Shown: positions 1 to 9,337 of the stretch, piece after piece
Position numbering within the stretch: the first letter of the stretch is position 1
Layout of the letters: each line of letters starts with the position of its first letter
The notes under the pieces: model-generated
Told to the model about the DNA's origin: nothing
The model's database searches: none
The model's input: only the letters and a program-made list of their open reading frames with translations
Translations under genes and position numbers: made by a program
NCBI RefSeq assembly: GCF_004214795.1
Contig: NZ_CP035928.1
Location: forward strand, 1,178,001-1,242,000
Source of the DNA: Malaciobacter pacificus
Lineage (GTDB): Bacteria > Campylobacterota > Campylobacteria > Campylobacterales > Arcobacteraceae
DNA length: 64,000 bases
Direction of reading: 5' to 3'

Positions 1-2189
1 GTATTAAAAATTTAAGTGTTTCAAAAAGAAGAGATTTAGCTTCTAAATGGCTTTATAATAATTTAAATGTTGTTGAAAAAATAAATTTATCTGAAACTGA
101 AAAAGAGTTCATATCAAAAAAACCAGTTATAACAGTTAGTAATGAAATAGACTATCCACCTTTTGATTTTACTTTAGATAATCAAGCTGTTGGATATAGT
201 ATTGATATGTTAAAACTTATTTCAAATAAAACAGGACTAGAGTTTGAATTTATAAATGGTTATAAATGGAATGAACTTCTTGAAATGTTTAAAGATAGAA
301 AAATTGATATTTTACATACTCTTTCAAAAACAAGTGAACGTTCAAAATTAGGAATTTATTCTAAGCCTTATGTTTGGTTTAGAAGTAAGTTTATAACAAG
401 AATTGATAACCCAGATATAAATGATATTGATGATTTAGAAAATAAAATTGTAGCTGTTGGAAAAAATTGGTCAATAGAAAAGTATTTGTATAAAAACCAT
501 CCGAAAATAAAACTATTAGTTTTAGACTCTTTAGAATCAATTTTAAGTGCAGTATCAAATGGTGAGGCAGATGCTGCAATAATAGACGATTTAACTGCAA
601 AATATAGTATAAAAAAGTATGGATATTATAATCTTAAAATCTCATCATGGTTTAGAAAATTTAATAATAATCAACCTTCATCTTATCATTTTTTAGTACA
701 AGAAAATATGAGTGTATTAAGTGATATTTTAAATAAAGCAATTGAAAGTATAAGTGTAAAAGAGTTGAATGATTTAGAAAAAAAGTGGTTTGGAAATAGA
801 CAAAGTGAATTAGATTTTCTATATTTAACTTCTGAAGAAAAAGAGTATTTAAATAATAAAAAAGTTATTAATATGTGTGTTGATCCAAATTGGATGCCTT
901 TAGAATCAATTAATAATGGTAAACATCAAGGTATTGCAGCAGATATAATTAATTTAATAAAAGATAAAACAGGTTTAAATATTCAATTAAAACCAACTAA
1001 GAATTGGACTGAGAGTTTAATTAAGATTGAGCAAAGGGAATGTGATATTGTTTCTTTAATTATGAAAACAGAAAGTAGAAGTATATATTTAGATTTCACA
1101 AAACCTTACTTAAGATATCCTTTTGTAATTGCAACATTAAATAGTGAAATGTATATAGATAAAATTGATTCTATAATAGATAAAAAAATTGCATTAGTTA
1201 GAAATTATGCAATCTCAGATATTTTAAAAGTTAGATTCCCTAATAAAGAGTTTATAGAAGTTGAATCTATTCAAGAAGGTTTAGAGTTATTAAAAAAAGG
1301 TGAAGTTTATGCCTTTATTGATACCTTGGTATCTGTTGCATATAATATCCAGAAATATAACTATGTAGATATTAAGATTTCTGGAAAATCTGATTTAGTT
1401 TGGGATTTATCAATTGGTACACGTAATGATGAAGTATTTTTAAAATCAATTATGCAAAAAGCTTTAAATTTAATAACTCAAAAAGAGATACAAGATGCAT
1501 ATAATCAGTGGTTTCATGTAAAATTTGAACAATCTGTAGACTATTCGTCATTAATAAAATATCTTCTTATAGTAGTTGTTATAATTTTTGTTTCAGTCTT
1601 TATGATTAATAAGCTTTATAATGAAAAAAGAAAAACTCAAAAAGCATTAAATAATTTAAAAGAACTACAAAAAGAGTTAGAATTAAAAAATGAAGAACTA
1701 GAAAAAATATCAATAACTGATAAACTTACAAATATTTATAATCGCCACAAAATTGATGAAGTTTTAAAATATGAATTATTAAGATTTGCAAGAACAAAAC
1801 AATCTTTTGGTTTAATTATTGTTGATGTAGACTATTTTAAATCTGTAAATGATGAGTTTGGTCATAATGTTGGAGATAATGTTTTAGTATCGATTGTAGA
1901 TGTTATAAGAAATAACATAAGACAAACAGACATATTAGGAAGATGGGGAGGAGAAGAGTTTGTTATAATTGTCACTGAAACTACAAAAGAGGATATAGTT
2001 TACTTCTCTCAAAAACTTAGAAAAATAATAGAATCAACCCCTATAGAAGATATTGGTTTTAAAACTTGTAGTTTTGGAGTAACATTATCAAAAAATGGTG
2101 ATAATTCTAATAAAATAATTGAAAGAGCTGATAGTGCACTTTATTTAGCTAAACAAAAAGGAAGAAATAAGGTTGAGTTTATAGATTAA
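1..2189 (+). CDS. Sensory diguanylate cyclase with tandem periplasmic substrate-binding domains (5' end outside window)
   Basis: The frame is open from the first bases, so the start lies upstream; the first ATG, at 207, falls inside a domain and is not the real start. Visible in order are the tail of one bacterial SBP_bac_3-type domain, a complete second (about 110-810), a third (about 830-1540), one membrane helix (about 1550-1605), a short coiled coil and a GGDEF domain. The GGDEF domain carries the intact signature GRWGGEEF, so it should make cyclic di-GMP from two GTP at the inner membrane in response to a periplasmic ligand, probably an amino acid or similar small solute. The stop overlaps the convergent gene at 2186 by 3 bp. 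The family call is firm; the ligand is unknown. Confidence 0.9.
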   Translation, partial: IKNLSVSKRRDLASKWLYNNLNVVEKINLSETEKEFISKKPVITVSNEIDYPPFDFTLDNQAVGYSIDMLKLISNKTGLEFEFINGYKWNELLEMFKDRKIDILHTLSKTSERSKLGIYSKPYVWFRSKFITRIDNPDINDIDDLENKIVAVGKNWSIEKYLYKNHPKIKLLVLDSLESILSAVSNGEADAAIIDDLTAKYSIKKYGYYNLKISSWFRKFNNNQPSSYHFLVQENMSVLSDILNKAIESISVKELNDLEKKWFGNRQSELDFLYLTSEEKEYLNNKKVINMCVDPNWMPLESINNGKHQGIAADIINLIKDKTGLNIQLKPTKNWTESLIKIEQRECDIVSLIMKTESRSIYLDFTKPYLRYPFVIATLNSEMYIDKIDSIIDKKIALVRNYAISDILKVRFPNKEFIEVESIQEGLELLKKGEVYAFIDTLVSVAYNIQKYNYVDIKISGKSDLVWDLSIGTRNDEVFLKSIMQKALNLITQKEIQDAYNQWFHVKFEQSVDYSSLIKYLLIVVVIIFVSVFMINKLYNEKRKTQKALNNLKELQKELELKNEELEKISITDKLTNIYNRHKIDEVLKYELLRFARTKQSFGLIIVDVDYFKSVNDEFGHNVGDNVLVSIVDVIRNNIRQTDILGRWGGEEFVIIVTETTKEDIVYFSQKLRKIIESTPIEDIGFKTCSFGVTLSKNGDNSNKIIERADSALYLAKQKGRNKVEFID

Positions 2190-2920
2190 TTATTTAAAAA
2201 TTCACTCATATAAGTTCTATAATAAAGTGGAACTTGGTTTTGTTGTAGTTTTAGATTTTCTCTCTCTTTTATGGAAACAGCATTAAAAAAACTTTTCCAT
2301 AATTTTTGAAATTTTTCTTCATTTTCACTAAATTTTGGAGTTTCAAAACTAGCTACTTCTTGAACTTGAATATAATCTTTATTTTTGATAAATGCAAGTT
2401 TTCTTTTTACATCATGGATTATGAAATTTTGGTTATTGAACCTTTTCATAAAATGTCTTGCTAAGAAAAGAAGTACATTAAACTTACTATCAATTTTGGC
2501 ATATAATGTTCCATCTTCAAGCTCTTCAAATCTAGCATAGGCATACATTCTATGAACTAGTGAGAAAAGCTCTTTTTCTAAGGCTCTTAAGTTAAATATA
2601 GTCTTAATATTGATATTAAATAAATCTTTTGGATTTTTAAATCCAAGTATGATGTAGTGAAGTAAATCAAGTTCAAATTCTCTTGTATCACATAAAAAGA
2701 TATTTAAAATTTTTTCAAGTGCTTTTTTGGGAAACTTCTCTTTTATTGCTGCTAACACTTTGATACTACTTTTTTTTGAAGTTTCTATCTCAATTAGTTC
2801 TTCAAGAATTAGTTCATTTGGAAGTTTTTTATATATTCTAGTTGGCTGCAATTTTTTATAATATACCTCATAAACAAGGCTTAAAAAACCTTCAAAACTG
2901 CCATCGTATATTAAAATCAT
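2186..2920 (-). CDS. TIGR03915-type putative DNA metabolism/repair protein
   Basis: This 244-residue protein opens with MILIYDGSFEGFLSLVYEVY, typical of the TIGR03915 family, which is found beside TIGR03916 radical-SAM proteins. No catalytic motif is obvious to me; the middle contains a conserved-looking HRMYAYARFEELEDG segment and several aromatic residues. The gene overlaps the upstream radical-SAM gene by 4 bp (ATGA), so the two are almost certainly co-translated and work together. Family knowledge links the pair to uracil-DNA-glycosylase-like proteins and suggests a DNA modification or repair role, but the reaction is unproven. Assignment rests on the N-terminus and the pairing. Confidence 0.8.
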   Translation of the reverse strand: MILIYDGSFEGFLSLVYEVYYKKLQPTRIYKKLPNELILEELIEIETSKKSSIKVLAAIKEKFPKKALEKILNIFLCDTREFELDLLHYIILGFKNPKDLFNINIKTIFNLRALEKELFSLVHRMYAYARFEELEDGTLYAKIDSKFNVLLFLARHFMKRFNNQNFIIHDVKRKLAFIKNKDYIQVQEVASFETPKFSENEEKFQKLWKSFFNAVSIKERENLKLQQNQVPLYYRTYMSEFLNN

Positions 2921-4161
2921 AATTCACCTGTGATATTACTATATTGTAGGTCAAATAGACTTGGTTGATGAATCTTTTTAGGTTCTGGTTTTGTAAGTGC
3001 TGCTTTGATATTTTCTCTATAAAAAGGTACTTGTTTTTGGAACTCTTTATTACATGTTATGAAGTATTTTGCTCTTTTTATAGAAATTTTTAACTTCTTT
3101 AAATCATCAAATGTAAGTCTTTTGAATCTCCTAGCACTAAGTATTTTCATAACACCTCTTGCTCCAATTCCTGGAACCCTAAGAAGTTCTTCTTTACTTG
3201 CAGTGTTTACTTCCATAGGAAAGTACTTTAAATTGTTTAATGCCCAAGATGTTTTAGGATCAACCTCTTCATCTAAATTTGGAAACTCATCACTAACTAT
3301 TTCATCCCAAGTAAAATCATAAAATCTAAGTAACCAATCAGCTTGATAAAGCCTATGCTCTCTTAAAAGTGGTGGCTTTGTGATAGTTGAAGGTAATAGT
3401 TTATTTTTATCATTTACAGGAATATATGCACTATAATATACTCTTTTTAAAAGTCCTTTATCATACAAAACAGAACTTAGTTTTAATATATCTTTATCAC
3501 TTTCAGGAGTTGCACCAACTATTAGTTGAGTACTCATACCTATAGGTTTTCTTTCACGCTCTAAGCTTATATCTCTTGCATATTTAAGTGGTTGCAGTAC
3601 ACTTGCTTTTGTTTTATTTGGCGCTAGTAGTTTTAAGCTTTTATCACTTGGAAGTTCTATGTTAGAGCTAACTCTATTTGCTAATTTTACAATTTCTTCT
3701 ACTAATTCCATACTTCCACCAGGGATTAATTTTACATGTATATAGCCATTAAATTTATACTCATTTCTTAGAATTTTTAGAGTTCTTAAAATTAAAGTCA
3801 TAGTATGGTCTTCATTTGAGATGATTCCAGAACTTAAAAAAAGACCTTCTATATAGTTTCTTTTATAAAAGTTTATTGTAATATCAGCTAGTTCTCTTGG
3901 ACTAAATGCAGCCCTTGGAATATCATTTGATACTCTATTTATACAATAAGCACAATCATAAATACAGTAATTTGTAAGTAGAACTTTTAATAGTGAAACA
4001 CATCTACCATCTGAAGTATATGTATGACAGATTCCACTACTATGGGTTGCTCCTAACTCTCCTTTTTTATAGTTTGACTCAACGCCACTTGAACTACATG
4101 AAACGTCATATTTAGCACTGTTACTAAGTATTTCCATTTTTTCATATATATCTTTTCTCAT
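2917..4161 (-). CDS. Putative DNA modification/repair radical SAM protein (TIGR03916 type)
   Basis: This 414-residue protein carries the radical-SAM cysteine cluster CX3CX2C in the segment NYCIYDCAYC (about residues 65-74), expected to bind a [4Fe-4S] cluster and S-adenosylmethionine. Further Cys residues lie upstream (SGICHTYTSDGRC). Near the C-terminus, VNTASKEELLRVPGIGARG is a helix-hairpin-helix motif typical of non-specific DNA binding, followed by basic helices. This combination is diagnostic of the TIGR03916 family. It is the first gene of a two-gene unit with the TIGR03915 partner. IS copy 1 sits only about 65 bp upstream of its start and may have separated it from its native promoter region. 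The substrate is unknown. Confidence 0.88.
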   Translation of the reverse strand: MRKDIYEKMEILSNSAKYDVSCSSSGVESNYKKGELGATHSSGICHTYTSDGRCVSLLKVLLTNYCIYDCAYCINRVSNDIPRAAFSPRELADITINFYKRNYIEGLFLSSGIISNEDHTMTLILRTLKILRNEYKFNGYIHVKLIPGGSMELVEEIVKLANRVSSNIELPSDKSLKLLAPNKTKASVLQPLKYARDISLERERKPIGMSTQLIVGATPESDKDILKLSSVLYDKGLLKRVYYSAYIPVNDKNKLLPSTITKPPLLREHRLYQADWLLRFYDFTWDEIVSDEFPNLDEEVDPKTSWALNNLKYFPMEVNTASKEELLRVPGIGARGVMKILSARRFKRLTFDDLKKLKISIKRAKYFITCNKEFQKQVPFYRENIKAALTKPEPKKIHQPSLFDLQYSNITGEL

Positions 4162-4226
4162 TTTAGTATCTTATATAAAAATTTTACAAATCTTTGATTT
4201 TATGTCATTTTGTAAGATTTAATTTT

Positions 4227-5790
4227 CTTAACTTTCGCACCTAAAACCAAGCAATTTTCCAGTCACATCTCTTAATAGATCAATGATAGCTGTAAAATCC
4301 TCATTTCTATTGACAACTTCTTCAATTTTTGCAATCTCATCTAAAATAGCTAAAAATGCTTGCATAGCTATTGCTAGAGTATGAAGTTCACATTCTAAAT
4401 CTTTAAACAATCCACCAATTGTTTTAGGTTCATTGCTGATACGATTTATATAGCTAACAACATTGTATGTAAAAAAAGATAGTGTAATTCTGGCTATCAA
4501 AGCTTCATAGATTCGATTCTCTTCTTTTCCGAATCCAAAGTGTTCACGAAGTTCTTTATACCCTTGTTCTATATCCCATCGTCTTTTATAAATATCTATA
4601 ATCTCTTCATCACTAAGTATAAGATTGGTTGATACGATTGGTATTAAATTCTCTTTTGTTTTTATAAAAACAATTTTTAATTTACCAGCTTTTTTATGTT
4701 CAACTATGGTTGAAAAATACTCAAACTTTATCTTTTTGCCATATTGACCCATCTTGATAGATTTAAGCTTTTTAAATTTGTTATAGATGCCATCAAGGGT
4801 CTTTTTCTCTCCTGTAAAATTCCATATCCTGTCATTGTTTACCATTCTTGAAATGACTTGCAATCCAAGTTCATTCATAGTTTCTATAAATACAGGTTTA
4901 GAATACCAGCTATCTACAAGCAGATAATCTGCATATATACCACTAGCTACTGCTCTTTTAATCATCTCTATAGCAATTTGTGATTTCCCTTTTAAGCTTT
5001 CCAATCTTCGCTTATGTGCATTGGTTCGATGATCAATAATATTTGTAAACTCTTCTATCTTTACCCTTGCATAACTGTTCATAGCAATTGCAAAGTCCAA
5101 CATAAAATTTGAATAACCATCACTATAGTTTAGTGATACAACATTTACACCTCTGATTTTTCTCTTTGCTTTATTGCTCCAAAGGTTGTCACAACTTCCC
5201 TCTATATTTTTACCAACTTTATCTTCAACAGTATCATCAAGTATAAGAACTCTTACTAGCTTTGAATCTTGCACTTTATGAAGTAGTGATAAGATCTTTA
5301 AAGAACTAAGAGATAATAGTTTTCTCCAATTATAAGAAGTATTGGAAAGTAATCGATAATATACATCTTTTTTGAAACTATCATTACTTTGATCCATAAA
5401 GGTTGATATTTTTTTATTCATAACCAGCATATATACAAAATGTAATACAACCATATGAACAGCAACTCCCTCTTTTTTAGAAAAATTGCTCTTGGTTAAA
5501 ATAGTTTTCATATTTAACAAACGTAATGTTTCATAGATTGGATTTTTTAACTTATCGTTTATAATACCGATGATCTTGGATTCTATCTGCATTCTTACCC
5601 TTTAATATAATAGATATTATAGCTAAAAGTGCCTATTTAAGGGCTTTATTGAGAGTTCAAAATAGAAAAATATCATAGAAAAACAACTAAATTATTTTTA
5701 TGTCAACAAGGATAAGATTATTAACTAAAGGAGTAATGTTTTAGGGAGATTTAGCTACAATTTTAATCAATTTAACGTGCGAAAGTTAAG
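4227..5790 (-). mobile_element. IS4-family insertion sequence, copy 1 (intact, with 8-bp target duplication)
   Basis: The element is 1564 bp. Its ends are 14-bp perfect inverted repeats, CTTAACTTTCGCAC at 4227-4240 and its complement at 5777-5790. An exact 8-bp direct repeat TTAATTTT flanks it at 4219-4226 and 5791-5798. The single transposase gene runs on the minus strand with about 200 bp of non-coding leader before the start codon, and its stop codon lies inside the terminal repeat. The insertion is at the very 3' end of the photolyase-family gene. Removing the element and one duplication gives a continuous reading frame, so this is a simple transposition product. Confidence 0.95.
4228..5592 (-). 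CDS. IS4-family DDE transposase (copy 1)
   Basis: This 454-residue protein has the RNase H-like DDE layout of IS4 transposases: LILDDTVEDK (first Asp about 119-120), YLLVDSWYS (second Asp about 227) and the YREK-like box YKRRWDIEQGYKELR with Glu342. The final residue of that box is Arg instead of Lys. It cuts and joins the element ends. The sequence is identical to the two other copies in the window, so all three are probably functional and recently mobile. The stop TAA is formed by the terminal inverted repeat. Confidence 0.95.
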   Translation of the reverse strand: MQIESKIIGIINDKLKNPIYETLRLLNMKTILTKSNFSKKEGVAVHMVVLHFVYMLVMNKKISTFMDQSNDSFKKDVYYRLLSNTSYNWRKLLSLSSLKILSLLHKVQDSKLVRVLILDDTVEDKVGKNIEGSCDNLWSNKAKRKIRGVNVVSLNYSDGYSNFMLDFAIAMNSYARVKIEEFTNIIDHRTNAHKRRLESLKGKSQIAIEMIKRAVASGIYADYLLVDSWYSKPVFIETMNELGLQVISRMVNNDRIWNFTGEKKTLDGIYNKFKKLKSIKMGQYGKKIKFEYFSTIVEHKKAGKLKIVFIKTKENLIPIVSTNLILSDEEIIDIYKRRWDIEQGYKELREHFGFGKEENRIYEALIARITLSFFTYNVVSYINRISNEPKTIGGLFKDLECELHTLAIAMQAFLAILDEIAKIEEVVNRNEDFTAIIDLLRDVTGKLLGFRCES

Positions 5791-7174
5791 TTAATTTTCT
5801 TAAAAAATCATTTGCTATTAAAAGATGTTTTGATAGCTTTTGTTCATCCATTTTTTTTAGTAAACTTATTTGCATTTTCATTCTTGGATTTTGTTCAAAT
5901 TTTGGCGAATGCACAAGTAAAAACCTCCAATATAAAGCATCTACAATCTCACACCAACTCTCACTTTTTTTATAATCACTCATCTTTATTATATAATTAG
6001 AACTAGCAATATAAGGCTTTGTAGTAATACTTCCACCATCACTAAAACCACTCATCCCATACACATTTCCTACCATTACCCAATCATATGCATCGATGTA
6101 ATATCTCATAAAAAATTCATAAACATCATTTGGTTTAATTTCAAGTAGTAAAAAAAGATTTCCAAGTATCATAAGTCTTTCTATATGATGATTATAAGCA
6201 CTTTTTTTAAGCTTTTTTACACAATCATCAAGTGGTGCAATACCAGTTGATGCATTTAATATCTCTTTTGGCATTGAGTTTTTAAATTCAAAGAAATTGG
6301 AGTTTCGTAAACTCACATGAGAGTCTTGATAGATTCTTAGCATAAACTCTCTCCAACCAATAATCTGTCTTATGAAACCTTCTTTTGCATTATAAGGAGC
6401 AGGGGCATTTATGATTTTGTCTATTAGCTCATTTAAATCAATTAATCCTATATTTAAACTAGAAGAGATATTTGAGTGAAATAAAAAGTGATGAGATTTA
6501 TCGCTAGTTATAGCATCTTGATAATCCCCAAATAACTCAAACTTCTCTTTTATAAAATATTCAAGTTGAAGTGATGCTTCATCATAAGTAGTAGGGGAGT
6601 AAAAATCATCATTTAATACACCTACTGTTTTAAACTTTTTACAGTATTCTTTGGCTTCAGTGATATATTTGTTTTCATAAGACAAAGTAGGGGGAACTTT
6701 AATATCTTTTGGTAGCTTCTTTCTGTTTTCACTATCAAAACTATATTTTCCGTGAAGTGGTTTGCCATTTTCCATAAATATATTTAGTTCATTTCTTCTA
6801 TTTATATAAAACTTATGCATGAACTTGTTTTTATCATTTGGGTTTATAAAGTTTGGATTTTTTAGTGTAGTTATATTTAAAAAGTTTGTATAAATTTTTT
6901 TTTCTAAATAATTATCAAAAAGTTCATATATAAAAATCTCTTCATTTTTATATTTACCTAAATAACTCTCATCTTCAAAGTATTCAACTATAACTCCATT
7001 TTTAATTAAATACTCTTCATAAAATTTCATACTAGCTCTATGCAGTACTAATTTTTGTATATGAAACTCATATTGAGTAAAAAATAGAGGCTCTTCAATT
7101 AGAAGTACTTTTTTATTTTTTAATTTTGTTATATCTTTGAATAGTTGATTAGGATAAATTATAAATATTTTCAT
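5786..7174 (-). CDS. Cryptochrome/photolyase family protein (Fe-S bacterial cryptochrome/(6-4) photolyase group)
   Basis: This 462-residue protein matches the deoxyribodipyrimidine photolyase-related group. It has an N-terminal Rossmann-like half (MKIFIIYPNQLF), then GFIRQIIGWREFMLRIY, YNHHIERLMILGN, DWVMVGNVYGMSGFSDGG and TKPYIASSNYI, the FAD-pocket signatures of FeS-BCP/prokaryotic (6-4) photolyases, which repair UV lesions with light. Usually four cysteines hold a [4Fe-4S] cluster. Here Cys318 and Cys408 remain, but the Cys-x-x-Cys after KMSDY is replaced by KKSE. IS copy 1 has altered the C-terminus: the original end rebuilds as RKLNLTK and is now RKLT. Repair activity is plausible but unproven given the lost ligands. 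Confidence 0.85.
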   Translation of the reverse strand: MKIFIIYPNQLFKDITKLKNKKVLLIEEPLFFTQYEFHIQKLVLHRASMKFYEEYLIKNGVIVEYFEDESYLGKYKNEEIFIYELFDNYLEKKIYTNFLNITTLKNPNFINPNDKNKFMHKFYINRRNELNIFMENGKPLHGKYSFDSENRKKLPKDIKVPPTLSYENKYITEAKEYCKKFKTVGVLNDDFYSPTTYDEASLQLEYFIKEKFELFGDYQDAITSDKSHHFLFHSNISSSLNIGLIDLNELIDKIINAPAPYNAKEGFIRQIIGWREFMLRIYQDSHVSLRNSNFFEFKNSMPKEILNASTGIAPLDDCVKKLKKSAYNHHIERLMILGNLFLLLEIKPNDVYEFFMRYYIDAYDWVMVGNVYGMSGFSDGGSITTKPYIASSNYIIKMSDYKKSESWCEIVDALYWRFLLVHSPKFEQNPRMKMQISLLKKMDEQKLSKHLLIANDFLRKLT

Positions 7175-7244
7175 AATTTAAATTTATAGTAATTTTGGAT
7201 TATTTTGTAGTAATTTTTTGTATTTTAGTTACTTAATAGATATT

Positions 7245-8717
7245 TTACTCTTCTTGTTTAAATTCTATTTGAAAACAAGCTCCCTTATAATGTTTATTAT
7301 TAAATTCGAAATTTTTGTTTGATACTGAAATATTACCATTCATACTATCTTTAATTATTTTATGGGACATGTATAAACCTAATCCCGTACCATGATAAGT
7401 GTGTTTTGTTGTGAAATAAGGTTCAAAAACTCTATTAATTATAGAGTCTTTAATTCCCCCTGCATTGTCTAGTATCGAAATAACTATACTATTATTTACT
7501 TTTTCTAGTTTTATAATAATAATTTGTTCGTCTCTATGATTTGTAATAAATGCATCTTTTGCATTAGTTAAAATATTCATAATAACTTGGCTAAATTCAT
7601 TATAGTAATTTGTGATAAAAATATCTTCATACTCTTTTATTATCTTAATTTTATTTTCAATTAAAACAGATTCAATTATTGATAAATTTTTATCAATATT
7701 TTCAGAAATATTAAAGTTTGTTTTTTCTTTATCATCTTTTAAAAATTGTCTGAAAACTTCTATTGTGTTAGATAAATGTTCAGTTGTTTCTACAATTTTA
7801 TTCATTGAATTTAATAAAAAATCATCATCAAGTTGATTGAGTTGTTGTTTTATTTTAGTACTTGAAGCTGCAACAGATACTATACTTAATGGTTGTCTCC
7901 ATTGGTGGGCGATATTGCTTAACATTTCACCCATTGATGCTAATTTACTTTGTTCTTGTAGTAAAATTTCCTTGTTTTTTAGTTCAGTTATATCTAATAG
8001 TGAAATAATTTTGCATATTTGATTATTAAAATTTGTTTGTTTAACATTTAAAAGTGCATAGGTTTGTTTTTTTAAATCCAACTTTATTTCAATTGGCTTT
8101 TCAGTTTGTGTGTTTAAAAGTTCACAATTTAAATGAAGTTTTTCAATTCCTTGATTAATAAACTCTTTTTTATCTTTAAAACCAAAAAATTTAACTGCTG
8201 TATCATTACAATCAATAATTTTTTTATCTCTTAATAAAACAATAGCTTCCATAGTTGTATTTAAAAGCAGATTTAATTGACTGTTTTTTTCTTCAATTTT
8301 CTCATTTTGTTGTTTTAGTTTCAAGTTTATTTCTGATAATAAAGTTGTATCATAAATATAAACTATTACCAACTCTTCGTCATAATCTAAAGGAGTTATA
8401 GTAATATTTTGTTGCATATTTTTGAAAACTTTGTCAGTTACTTTATTTAATTCTATTTCGATTAAATTTTCATTTACTTGAGATGTATAAAAAGTAGTTG
8501 ATTTTAATGTTAAAGCTGTAACAATTTTTCTTAGAAGTTTTTTTCCATTGATATTTGGGTAAACATCTGTAATAGTTTTACCAACTATATCATCAGCACT
8601 AATTTTTGTTCTAATCTCTAACCATCTATTCCAAAATTTTACTTCAAGTTTTTTATTTAATACTATTATCCCATTATCAACAGTATTACATATTACATCA
8701 TATTTGTTCTTATTCAT
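7245..8717 (-). CDS. Cytoplasmic PAS-domain sensor histidine kinase
   Basis: This 490-residue protein has no membrane segments. Two PAS-like domains (about 5-125 and 145-245) are joined by a coiled coil. They are followed by a dimerisation/phosphoacceptor helix with SMGEMLSNIAHQWRQPL (His271) and an ATPase domain with the N box NILTNAKDAF, the G1 box ILDNAGGI and the G2 box GTGLGLYMS. The HQWRQPL form is common in Campylobacterota kinases. It is the last gene of a trio with a CheC-like phosphatase and a single-domain response regulator, with 1-bp gaps, so it probably phosphorylates that regulator. The input signal is unknown; PAS domains suggest redox or a small ligand. Confidence 0.93.
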   Translation of the reverse strand: MNKNKYDVICNTVDNGIIVLNKKLEVKFWNRWLEIRTKISADDIVGKTITDVYPNINGKKLLRKIVTALTLKSTTFYTSQVNENLIEIELNKVTDKVFKNMQQNITITPLDYDEELVIVYIYDTTLLSEINLKLKQQNEKIEEKNSQLNLLLNTTMEAIVLLRDKKIIDCNDTAVKFFGFKDKKEFINQGIEKLHLNCELLNTQTEKPIEIKLDLKKQTYALLNVKQTNFNNQICKIISLLDITELKNKEILLQEQSKLASMGEMLSNIAHQWRQPLSIVSVAASSTKIKQQLNQLDDDFLLNSMNKIVETTEHLSNTIEVFRQFLKDDKEKTNFNISENIDKNLSIIESVLIENKIKIIKEYEDIFITNYYNEFSQVIMNILTNAKDAFITNHRDEQIIIIKLEKVNNSIVISILDNAGGIKDSIINRVFEPYFTTKHTYHGTGLGLYMSHKIIKDSMNGNISVSNKNFEFNNKHYKGACFQIEFKQEE

Positions 8718-8718
8718 T

Positions 8719-9336
8719 TTAAAAGCTATCGATTATATTGTTTAGTTTTTCTTTTATTAATAAAATAGAGTTATCAGTAGTTAAAATAAGAAGTTCTCCA
8801 TCTATATTTAAATCTTCAAAAATTAATCTTGTTGAAATAATAATAACCTTTTCGTAATTATTAATAAAATCATTATTTAAGTCATCTACGCTATTTATAA
8901 GTTTTATACTTGGTGGAGAAAATGATACATTACTTTGTATATCTTCCGCTAGTTTACCAATAGTTGAAGATGATAAGATATTTGTTATTTCTAATATAAT
9001 ATCTGATATTTCTAAATCATTAATTTCATCATCATCTAAACCAAATTTAAGGGCAACATTAGTAGCAGATTCTCTATCTATTACAAACATATTTTCACCA
9101 TTTAATGAACCATTGATTTCTTGTAGTGAGACAAAGTGCTCAGATTCTAAATCAAGTTCATCTTTTAGATAATTTTTTAGTTCACTAAGATTTAAAATTT
9201 TGATTCTAGGAATAGTTAATGTTGCAAAAGCATCAAAAATATCTGCAATTGCTGCTGTTGCTGAACCATATGCTATATTCATTAGTTCTTGTAAACAATC
9301 TATTTCATCTTCAGTTAAACTTATTTCTAAATTCAT
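8719..9336 (-). CDS. CheC-like chemotaxis phosphatase
   Basis: This 205-residue protein contains two copies of the CheC/CheX/FliY active-site pattern Glu-x-x-Asn ... Pro. The first is in ELMNIAYGSATAAIADIF (Glu17, Asn20), followed by TIP; the second is in ILEITNILSSSTIGKLAEDI, followed by FSPP. Proteins of this family remove the phosphoryl group from CheY-like regulators. It sits between a CheY-like regulator and a histidine kinase with 1-bp gaps, so its target is most likely the neighbouring regulator, giving a self-contained phosphorylation/dephosphorylation circuit. Direct control of flagellar rotation is not shown. Confidence 0.88.
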   Translation of the reverse strand: MNLEISLTEDEIDCLQELMNIAYGSATAAIADIFDAFATLTIPRIKILNLSELKNYLKDELDLESEHFVSLQEINGSLNGENMFVIDRESATNVALKFGLDDDEINDLEISDIILEITNILSSSTIGKLAEDIQSNVSFSPPSIKLINSVDDLNNDFINNYEKVIIISTRLIFEDLNIDGELLILTTDNSILLIKEKLNNIIDSF

Positions 9337-9337
9337 G

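Noticed and set aside
3059-3322. An 87-codon open frame opposite the radical-SAM gene
   Set aside because: It is the reverse of the conserved helix-hairpin-helix region, with no independent evidence.
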